Below the pieces are notes generated by a model that was not told the DNA's origin, did no database searches, and worked only from the letters and a program-made list of their open reading frames with translations. The position numbers and the translations under genes were made by a program. DNA of 64,000 nucleotides, taken from NCBI GenBank assembly GCA_964538915.1, contig CAZIFB010000018.1:1-64000 (forward strand), given 5' to 3'. Positions within the stretch are counted from its first letter, which is position 1; each line of letters begins with the position of its first letter. Below are positions 8,113 to 14,880 of this stretch, piece by piece. The stretch is from JAEUHQ01 sp964538915 (GTDB taxonomy: Bacteria > Planctomycetota > UBA1135 > UBA2386).

Positions 8113-10065
8113 ATGCTGGCCCTGGCGAACACGGACCTCATCGCGACCATCGCGGTGTCCCTGTCGGCGGCGCTGGGCTTCGGCGTGGTCGCCCGCAAGC
8201 TGCGCCTGTCGCCCATCGTCGGCTACATGCTCGCCGGCGTCCTCGTCGGTCCGCACACGCCGGGGTTCGTCGCGGACATCCATCTCGCGGAGCAACTCGC
8301 CGAGATCGGCATCGCGCTGCTCATGTTCGGCGTCGGCCTGCACTTTTCGCTGGCCGACCTGCTCGCCGTACGGCGCGTCGCCGTGCCCGGCGCGATCGGG
8401 CAGTGCGCACTCGCCACCGCCGCCGGCGCCGTGCTCGGGTGGTGGTGCGGCTGGGGCTGGGTGCCGGGTGTCGTCTTCGGCATGGCGTTGTCGGTGGCCA
8501 GCACCGTGGTGCTGGTGCGCGGCCTCACGGACCTCCGGCAGCTGCACTCCGTGCACGGTCACGTCGCGGTCGGGTGGCTCGTCGTGGAGGACCTGCTGAC
8601 CGTGCTGATGCTGATCGCGCTGCCCGCGCTCGCCGGCGGCGACGCGGGGCCCGGATCCGGCGGCCTCTGGCCGTCCCTCGGCGGGATGGTGCTCAAGGTC
8701 GCGGGGCTCGGCGTGCTCTACGTCGTGGGTCAGCGCGTCGTGCCGTGGTTCCTCCGCCACGTGGCGAAGCTGCAGTCGCGCGAACTGTTCACGCTCGCGG
8801 TGCTGGGGATCGCGCTCGGGGTCGCGTTCGGAACGGCGGTCTGGTTCGAGGTGTCGATGGCGCTCGGTGCGTTCCTCGGCGGGATGATCGTCGGCCAGTC
8901 GGAGTCGAGCCATCAGGCGGCGGCCGACGCGCTGCCGCTGCGCGACGCCTTCGCGGTGCTCTTCTTCGTGTCGGTCGGGATGCTGTTCGATCCGGGATTT
9001 GTCGTCGAGCGGCCGGGCCTCGTGCTCGGTGCCCTCGCGATCATCCTCGTCGTGAAGCCGGTCGCTGCGCTCGTCATCACGCTGATGGTGGGGTACCCGA
9101 TCCGCACCGGGGTCACCGTTGCCGCCGGCCTCGCGCAGATCGGCGAGTTCTCGTTCATCGTCGGCCACCTCGGCAAGGACCTGAAGATCCTGTCCCCGGA
9201 TGGGCACCAGGCGATCGTCGTCGCGGCCCTCGTGAGCATCGCGGTGAACCCGCTCTGCTTCGCCGCCATCGCGCCGATGGAGTCCTGGCTGCGCCGCTTC
9301 CCCGGGCTGTCGCGGTGGATCGCCGCCCGTTCCGGCGAACTCGCGAAGCCGTCCTCGACGCACGGTGCCGACCTGCGCGGGCACGCGGTCGTGTGCGGCC
9401 ACGGCCGCAGCGGGCGGGTGCTCGCGCGCCTGCTGCGCGAGCGGCAGTGGCCCCTCCTCGTGATCGACCAGGATCGGGCGACGGTCCAGGCGCTGCGCCG
9501 CGACGGTGTGGCGGCGATCCACGGCGACGCCGCGAATCCATTCGTGCTCGAACGCGCCGCGCTCGCGCAGGCACGCATCGTCGTCGTCACGTTGTCCGAT
9601 CCGATCTCGACGCGGCAGATCGTGGAGTTCGTACGGCACGAGGCGCCCGAGCTCGAGATCATCGCCCGTGTGCAGTCGGAGGCCGAACGACACGAACTCG
9701 GCAAGGCCGGTCGCGCCGACGGTGTGCTGGCCGAAGAGGAGCTCGCGATCGAGATGGCCCGCCACGTCGTGCAGCGCTTCGGCGCGAGTCAGCTCGAGGC
9801 GCAGGCGATCGCGCTCGACCTGCGGCGCGGGATCTACGCGCCGCGCGATGGTGCTCGCGTGCTGGAGATCCGGGTCCGTGAGGGAGCGAAGGCCGTCGGC
9901 CGGCCGCTCGCGGAACTGGGTCTCGGCAAGGGCATCCTCGTGATGGCGATCGATCGCCAGGGCGGCCTTCTCGTGCCCGACGGGCAGACGCGCCTCGAGG
10001 TCGGCGACGTCGTGCTGCTCATCACGAGCGGCGAACTGACGGCGCAGGCGAAGGACATCCTGTGA
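8113..10065 (+). CDS. KefB/YbaL-type cation:proton antiporter with RCK domains
   Basis: 650 residues. The first ~390 form a CPA2 antiporter of about 12 membrane segments, with LRLSPIVGYMLAGVLVGP, ALLMFGVGLHFS and the conserved SVASTVVLVRGL. From about residue 420 an RCK-N/TrkA-N domain follows (VVCGHGRSGRV nucleotide-binding loop near 427), and a TrkA-C domain occupies about 575-645. Relatives exchange K+ or Na+ for protons and are gated by nucleotides or thiol adducts through RCK domains. Length matches the family. It stands alone and is followed after 25 bases by nth, which may be co-transcribed. Confidence 0.94.
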   Translation: MLALANTDLIATIAVSLSAALGFGVVARKLRLSPIVGYMLAGVLVGPHTPGFVADIHLAEQLAEIGIALLMFGVGLHFSLADLLAVRRVAVPGAIGQCALATAAGAVLGWWCGWGWVPGVVFGMALSVASTVVLVRGLTDLRQLHSVHGHVAVGWLVVEDLLTVLMLIALPALAGGDAGPGSGGLWPSLGGMVLKVAGLGVLYVVGQRVVPWFLRHVAKLQSRELFTLAVLGIALGVAFGTAVWFEVSMALGAFLGGMIVGQSESSHQAAADALPLRDAFAVLFFVSVGMLFDPGFVVERPGLVLGALAIILVVKPVAALVITLMVGYPIRTGVTVAAGLAQIGEFSFIVGHLGKDLKILSPDGHQAIVVAALVSIAVNPLCFAAIAPMESWLRRFPGLSRWIAARSGELAKPSSTHGADLRGHAVVCGHGRSGRVLARLLRERQWPLLVIDQDRATVQALRRDGVAAIHGDAANPFVLERAALAQARIVVVTLSDPISTRQIVEFVRHEAPELEIIARVQSEAERHELGKAGRADGVLAEEELAIEMARHVVQRFGASQLEAQAIALDLRRGIYAPRDGARVLEIRVREGAKAVGRPLAELGLGKGILVMAIDRQGGLLVPDGQTRLEVGDVVLLITSGELTAQAKDIL

Positions 10066-10090
10066 TCGCGCGATCGGGGCGCCGTCGCCG

Positions 10091-10753
10091 ATGAAGCGCG
10101 CGGAGAAGGCCGCGCGGATCCTCGCGATCCTCGACGAGGAGTTCCCCGATCCGGCGATCCCGCTCGCGCACGACGATCCGTACACGCTGCTGGTCGCCGT
10201 GGTGCTGTCGGCGCAGTGCACCGACGAACGCGTGAACCGCGTGACGCCGGGTCTCTTCGCGCTCGCACGCACGCCCGCCGCGATGGCCGAACTGCCCGTC
10301 ACCACGATCCGCGCCGCGATCCGCCCCTGCGGCCTGTCGCCGCAGAAGAGCCGTGCGATCCGCGAACTGTCGCGGCTGCTCGTCGAGCGTCACGGCGGTG
10401 TCGTGCCGCGCGACCTCGACGCGCTCGAGGCGTTGCCAGGCGTCGGCCACAAGACGGCGAGCGTAGTGATGGCGCAGGCGTTCGGCGTTCCCGCGTTCCC
10501 CGTCGACACGCACATCCACCGGCTCGCGTGGCGGTGGGGGCTCAGCTCCGGCCGCAGCGTCGAACAGACGGAGCGCGACCTCGTGCGCACCTTCCCGCGG
10601 GAGCGATGGAACGCGCTGCATCTGCAGTTCATCTGGTTCGGCCGCACGCACTGTCCGGCGGTGCGGCACGACCCGAAGGCATGCCCGATCTGCAGCTGGG
10701 CAATGAGCCGCGCGCGCGCCGCCGCCGAGGTGCGGCGGCGACGGCGCGCGTAG
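10091..10753 (+). CDS. nth: endonuclease III with an incomplete iron-sulfur loop
   Basis: 220 residues. The helix-hairpin-helix LPGVGHKTA (115-123) contains catalytic Lys121, and VDTHIHRL carries catalytic Asp139, so DNA glycosylase/AP-lyase activity on oxidised pyrimidines is expected. The usual C-x6-C-x2-C-x5-C cluster is altered: only Cys188, Cys198 and Cys201 are present, spaced C-x9-C-x2-C, and no fourth cysteine follows. Either this is a cluster-less Nth subgroup or the cluster is bound by other residues. The C-terminus is very basic (RRRRRA). It ends 2 bases from the convergent flagellin gene. Confidence 0.93.
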   Translation: MKRAEKAARILAILDEEFPDPAIPLAHDDPYTLLVAVVLSAQCTDERVNRVTPGLFALARTPAAMAELPVTTIRAAIRPCGLSPQKSRAIRELSRLLVERHGGVVPRDLDALEALPGVGHKTASVVMAQAFGVPAFPVDTHIHRLAWRWGLSSGRSVEQTERDLVRTFPRERWNALHLQFIWFGRTHCPAVRHDPKACPICSWAMSRARAAAEVRRRRRA

Positions 10754-10755
10754 CG

Positions 10756-11589
10756 TCACTCTTCGCCGAGCAGGCGCAGGGCGAGGCGCGGCTGCACGTT
10801 GGCCTGCGCCAGCACCGACAGGGCGGCTCGTTGCACCAGGCTGAACTTCGCGAACTGCGCCGCTTCGTGCGCGACGTCGACGTCGCGGATCCGCGATTCG
10901 GCGGCGATCAGGCTGTCCTGCCGCGAGCCGAGGTTGCGGATCGTGCTGTCGAGGCGGTTCTGCATCGAACCGAAGCGGCCGCGCACCCGCGACACGCTGT
11001 CGATCGCCGCGTCGATCGCCGCGATGGACGTCGACGCCGCTCCGGCGTTCGACACACCGAGCGTGTCGATGCCGAGGCCGGTCGCGAGCACCGGCGTGAG
11101 CTGCGTGCTGATGGTGTCGACGCCGCTCGACGTGCCGGTGCCGACCTGGAACGACACACTCGACGTGCTGCCGTCCAGCAGGCGGATCCCGTTGAACTCG
11201 GTGCCGTGCCCGATGCGGTCGACCTCGTCGACGAGCGACTGGAACTCCTCGTCGAGCGTGGCGCGGTCCGCGGTCGACACCGTGCCGTTCGACGCCTGCA
11301 CGGCGAGTTCGCGCAGACGCTGCAGGATGGAGCCCACTTCGTTCAACCCGCCCTCGGCGGTCTGCACGAGGGAGACGCCGTCCTGCGCGTTGCGCTGCGC
11401 CTGGTCGAGCGAACGGATCTGCGCCCGCAGCCGCTCGCTCAGTGCGAGGCCCGCCGAGTCGTCCGCCGCCGAGTTGATCCGCAAGCCGGTGGACAGGCGT
11501 TTCATGCTCACGCCCAGCCGTTCGTTGATCGACGCGAGCGAACGCTGTGCAGAGTTCGACGCGATGTTGGTGTTGATGCGAAGTCCCAT
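10756..11589 (-). CDS. fliC: short flagellin
   Basis: 277 residues. The N-terminal D0/D1 region (MGLRINTNIASNSAQRSL, then STGLRINSAADDSAGLAL) and the C-terminal D0 helix (DVAHEAAQFAKFSLVQRAAL, then VLAQANVQPRLALRLL) are both intact. The middle is only ~80 residues, so surface domains D2/D3 are essentially missing and the filament should be smooth. GGAG lies 7 bases before the ATG at 11589; an in-frame ATG at 11635 would add residues that flagellins lack. No other flagellar gene lies in the window, so assembly genes must be elsewhere. No sigma-28 promoter was seen upstream. Confidence 0.94.
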   Translation of the reverse strand: MGLRINTNIASNSAQRSLASINERLGVSMKRLSTGLRINSAADDSAGLALSERLRAQIRSLDQAQRNAQDGVSLVQTAEGGLNEVGSILQRLRELAVQASNGTVSTADRATLDEEFQSLVDEVDRIGHGTEFNGIRLLDGSTSSVSFQVGTGTSSGVDTISTQLTPVLATGLGIDTLGVSNAGAASTSIAAIDAAIDSVSRVRGRFGSMQNRLDSTIRNLGSRQDSLIAAESRIRDVDVAHEAAQFAKFSLVQRAALSVLAQANVQPRLALRLLGEE

Positions 11590-11714
11590 GCTCCCGCTCC
11601 GGCTCGGGGCATCGGTCGCGCGGCGCATCTCCTTCATGGGAGGGTCCCGGCGCGGGATGGCGACGGCCGACGCGGCGATGCCATGGCGGCTCCCCGACAG
11701 GCGCTCAAGTGACC

Positions 11715-11738
11715 ACCGTCCTAGTCCGATGGGACGGT
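11715..11738. promoter_or_regulatory. inverted repeat over the gntR start, candidate autoregulatory operator
   Basis: ACCGTCC at 11715-11721 and GGACGGT at 11732-11738 form a perfect 7-base inverted repeat with a 10-base spacer that includes the first codon of the GntR gene (ATG 11729). Binding here would block the operon and could also affect the divergent flagellin promoter. GntR/YtrA regulators bind such dyads; the assignment is by position only. Confidence 0.4.
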
Positions 11739-12139
11739 TCGTGAACCTGCGCGTCGATCCACACAGCCTCGTGCCCCCGAGCCAGCAGCTCGTCGCCGCG
11801 GTGCTCGATGCGATCGCGCGGGGTGAGGTCGGGCCCGGCGACAGACTGCCGTCCGTGCGCGGGGCCGCGGCGGAGGCGCTCGTCAACCCGAACACGGTCA
11901 CCAAGGCGTGGCGGGATCTCGAGCACCTCGGCGCGACCGAAGGACGCAACGGCTCGGGTGTGTTCGTCACGGCGGCCGGGCCCGACGTCGCGCGCGGCAT
12001 CCGGCTCGCGGAGACGCTCGCGGCGTTCCGCGCGGCGGCGGCGGCGGCGGTCCGGGCGGGGCACGAGATCGCCGTACTGGAAGCGGCGGTGGAGCAGGCG
12101 AAGGAGGGCGCTGCGCACGCAGCGGGGAGCAAGGCATGA
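11729..12139 (+). CDS. GntR-family (YtrA-type) transcriptional regulator
   Basis: 136 residues. The winged helix-turn-helix is clear: PPSQQLVAAVLDAIARGEVGPGDRLPSVRG, then ALVNPNTVTKAWRDLEHLG and the wing GSGVFVT. The ligand domain is reduced to a short Ala-rich helix, as in the YtrA subfamily, which usually represses an adjacent ABC transporter operon. Its stop overlaps the ATG of the ABC ATPase as ATGA. No Shine-Dalgarno sequence precedes the ATG at 11729, but an inverted repeat spans it, suggesting autoregulation. Confidence 0.92.
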   Translation: MGRFVNLRVDPHSLVPPSQQLVAAVLDAIARGEVGPGDRLPSVRGAAAEALVNPNTVTKAWRDLEHLGATEGRNGSGVFVTAAGPDVARGIRLAETLAAFRAAAAAAVRAGHEIAVLEAAVEQAKEGAAHAAGSKA

Positions 12140-12891
12140 ACGGTGTCGTCGACGTGAAGGGAGTCGGGTTCTCGTTCGGGACGCCGTGGCGGCGGAAGCG
12201 CGCGCTCGACGGACTGGATCTGCAGCTCGAGGCGGGTGCGGTCACCGTGCTGCTCGGCGAGAACGGTGCCGGCAAGAGCACGCTGCTGCGTCTCCTGCTC
12301 GGCGTGCTGCGGCCGCAGCGCGGCACGGTGCGCGTGTTCGGCCAGGATCCGCTGCGCGCACACCGCACGGCGCTGCGGCGCATCGGCTACGTGCCCGACG
12401 TCCCGGATGCGCCGCCCTGGATGACCGCGCGGGACCTGTTCGCTTTCCTGCGACCGCACTATCCGACCTGGAACGCGGCGCTGTGCAGAGATCTGTGCGA
12501 ACGCCTCGCGGTGCCGATGCGCACGTCGCTGAAGGCGATGTCGCGCGGTCAGGGCATGAAGACGATGCTCGTCGGAGCCCTCGCGAGCGAACCGGACCTG
12601 CTGCTGCTCGACGAACCGTTCGCGGGTCTCGATCCGCTGGTGCGCGAGGAGGTGCTGCAAGGCGTCGTCGGTGCCATGAAGGACGGCGAACGCACGGTGC
12701 TGTGCGCGACGCACGAACTCGAGATCGCCGCGCGCATCGCGGACCGCGTCGCGGTGTTGCGCGACGGCAGGATCGTGAAGCACGGTTCGCTCGCCGACGT
12801 GCTCGGCGAAGGGGAACCGGTCGCCGTGCCGACGGGCCTGCACCGTGTGCTTGCCGAGACCCGTTCGAAGCGCGCGGAGGTGATCGCATGA
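12136..12891 (+). CDS. ABC transporter ATP-binding protein
   Basis: 251 residues. Walker A is GENGAGKST (41-49), the signature is MSRGQ (135-139, a variant of LSGGQ), Walker B is LLLLDEP (155-161) and the switch His is in CATHELE. It should power the membrane protein encoded directly downstream. The pairing with a YtrA-type GntR regulator suggests a cell-wall-stress, antibiotic or peptide efflux system, as in the Bacillus ytr operon, though the substrate cannot be read from the sequence. Both junctions are ATGA overlaps, so the three genes form one tightly coupled operon. Confidence 0.94.
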   Translation: MNGVVDVKGVGFSFGTPWRRKRALDGLDLQLEAGAVTVLLGENGAGKSTLLRLLLGVLRPQRGTVRVFGQDPLRAHRTALRRIGYVPDVPDAPPWMTARDLFAFLRPHYPTWNAALCRDLCERLAVPMRTSLKAMSRGQGMKTMLVGALASEPDLLLLDEPFAGLDPLVREEVLQGVVGAMKDGERTVLCATHELEIAARIADRVAVLRDGRIVKHGSLADVLGEGEPVAVPTGLHRVLAETRSKRAEVIA

Positions 12892-14864
12892 ACCTCGCCC
12901 TCGCCCACTGCTGGAAGGAATGGCGCGCGCAGCGGGGTGTGCTCGTCGCCTACTCCCTGCTCGCGTTCGCGAGCCTGTGCCTCGCCTTCCTGCTGATGCC
13001 CGATCACTGGTGGAACGAGGACGGTCGCGGAGCCATGTCGCTCAGCTGGTTCGTCGCCGCGGGCGTGATCGGCGTGCTCGCGTTCGTGGCGCCGGCGCTG
13101 GTGCGCGGCGAGTTCGGGGCGAAGGACGACCAGTTCGTGCGTCGATTGCCCGGTGCACTCCGCGTGTCGTTCGCAGGCAAGCTGCTGTTCCTCGTGCTGG
13201 CGACCGCGGCGCTGCCGCTGCTCGGTCTCGCCGTGGGGGAGCTGTTCCTCACGGCGATGGATCGGACATGGGAGGACCTGTTCGAGTGGCAGGAGGCGAT
13301 GCGGGGGTACCGCATCGTGTGGCCGTGGCCGGCGGAGCTCTGCGGCTTCGGCCTGCTGCTGGCGCCGTGGGTGTGGGCCGTCGGCACGTGGCTGCCCGGT
13401 GGTCGCATGGCGCTCGGCGGCACGGCGGCACTCGCCCTCGTGCTCGGTCTCTGCGTCACCGCGGTGCTGCGGCAGTGCCCTCAGATCGAGATGGCGCTGG
13501 CGTGGCGCGGCTGGCTCTGGTTCGTCGCGCCAGCCGGCCTGCTGGTCGCGATGGTCTCCTGGACGAAGGGGAGGCGCGGTGGCGGCGCGATGCGCTCGGC
13601 GCGCTTTGGCGGCGCGGCGTTCGCCGCGACCCTGATCGCGCCGGTCGCCTGGCTCGGCGGCGAGGTCTCGCGCTACCACCACCCCGATGCGCACCGGCTC
13701 GTCGACATGCAGGTGCAGGGCATCACCCGGGATCGGCGCTTCGTTCTCGCGAATGCGAGCGAACAGGCGAACTGGCCCGGCGCAGTGTTCCGGATCGATC
13801 TGCACACCGGCTTCGCCGAACAGATCGCCGGGATCCACCAGTTCCTGACGACGGAGGTGTTGCGGCCGGCGATGCTCCGGACCTCGGCGCCCGTGCGGTA
13901 CTGGCGTACGTTCGACTGGCGCGACGGCGGAGTGCCGGTGAACCACCGTGTGCTGGATCTCGAGACGGGAACGTGGACGGCCATCGAGTGTGACGTCGCG
14001 ACTGGCGACTACCTGTCGCTGCAACCGCGCCTGCCGGTGGCGATGCGCGAAGCGGCCGTCGCCGACGCGCGGCGAACGACGCCGTTGCGTGCACCGGGCG
14101 GATGCGCTGCCTGGTTCGAAGGGGACACGCTGCGCCTCGAACGTGCGGAGGGAACGGTGTCCTCCGTTCCGTGGCCGGCGAAGCACGAACGTCCGGTGCT
14201 GGTATGGCCGGCGGGCCACGGGTTCGTGTGGACGAACGGCAAGGGGGCGCGCGCGACGTTCGATCTGACGTCCGGCGAGATCGGCATGCCGCTCCTCGCG
14301 TCCCAGACCTGCTGGTTCGTTCGCGGCTGGTCGGTGGTCGGCTGGCGCAACGGCGCCGGGTGGAACATCCACGATCCCGCCGGCGTGTCGTGCGACGCGA
14401 CGGATCTGACGGATTGCACGATCCTCGGTCTGTTCGACGACGAGAGCCTGCTGTGTCGCAGCAAGGCCGCGAGCGGTTCGCCGGGGCTGTTCGTGTTCGA
14501 CGTGGCGCGCCGCGTGCGTCGCGACGTCGTGGCACCGCGGGAAACGGGGATCCGCGCCGCCGAAGCCGTCTGGCCGATGGCGCAGTTCGGATCGCTGCTG
14601 GCGCGCGACCCCGCCGGCCGGATCTGGCTGCGCGCCGCGGTGTCCGCCTTGGACAACCCCGGCAACCTGCGGCAGACGTTCGTGCTGCTCGATCCGGCGA
14701 CCCTGACGACCCGTGCGATCCTGCCGCACACACGGTACGTGAACGACAACTACGACGTGCTCGGCTGGCCCGACGAACACACCGTGCTGATGAAACGTGG
14801 CGCGAGAATCCTGCGCATCGACACGGAGACCCTCGCGGAGACCGTGCTGTTCCCGCGGCCGTGA
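12888..14864 (+). CDS. ABC permease fused to a large extracytoplasmic domain
   Basis: 658 residues. About seven hydrophobic segments lie at roughly 17-37, 52-72, 97-120, 149-168, 175-194, 205-224 and 241-257, as expected for an ABC-2-like permease. With an odd segment count, the remaining ~400 residues would be outside the membrane. That part is beta-rich with propeller-like strands (GITRDRRFVLANASE, VFRIDLHTG, GVPVNHRVLDLETGTW, TFVLLDPATLTT). Ordinary partners of YtrA-type ATPases lack such a domain. It may sense or bind the substrate. The start ATG at 12888 overlaps the ATPase stop. It ends 16 bases from a convergent gene. Confidence 0.85.
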   Translation: MNLALAHCWKEWRAQRGVLVAYSLLAFASLCLAFLLMPDHWWNEDGRGAMSLSWFVAAGVIGVLAFVAPALVRGEFGAKDDQFVRRLPGALRVSFAGKLLFLVLATAALPLLGLAVGELFLTAMDRTWEDLFEWQEAMRGYRIVWPWPAELCGFGLLLAPWVWAVGTWLPGGRMALGGTAALALVLGLCVTAVLRQCPQIEMALAWRGWLWFVAPAGLLVAMVSWTKGRRGGGAMRSARFGGAAFAATLIAPVAWLGGEVSRYHHPDAHRLVDMQVQGITRDRRFVLANASEQANWPGAVFRIDLHTGFAEQIAGIHQFLTTEVLRPAMLRTSAPVRYWRTFDWRDGGVPVNHRVLDLETGTWTAIECDVATGDYLSLQPRLPVAMREAAVADARRTTPLRAPGGCAAWFEGDTLRLERAEGTVSSVPWPAKHERPVLVWPAGHGFVWTNGKGARATFDLTSGEIGMPLLASQTCWFVRGWSVVGWRNGAGWNIHDPAGVSCDATDLTDCTILGLFDDESLLCRSKAASGSPGLFVFDVARRVRRDVVAPRETGIRAAEAVWPMAQFGSLLARDPAGRIWLRAAVSALDNPGNLRQTFVLLDPATLTTRAILPHTRYVNDNYDVLGWPDEHTVLMKRGARILRIDTETLAETVLFPRP

Positions 14865-14880
14865 GGCGGTCGCGCCGTGA

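Noticed and set aside
11590..11728. A sigma-28 promoter upstream of the flagellin gene
   Set aside because: No TAAA with a GCCGATAA-type -10 was found at the proper spacing; sigma-54 TGGCA-type sequence lacked the TTGC element.
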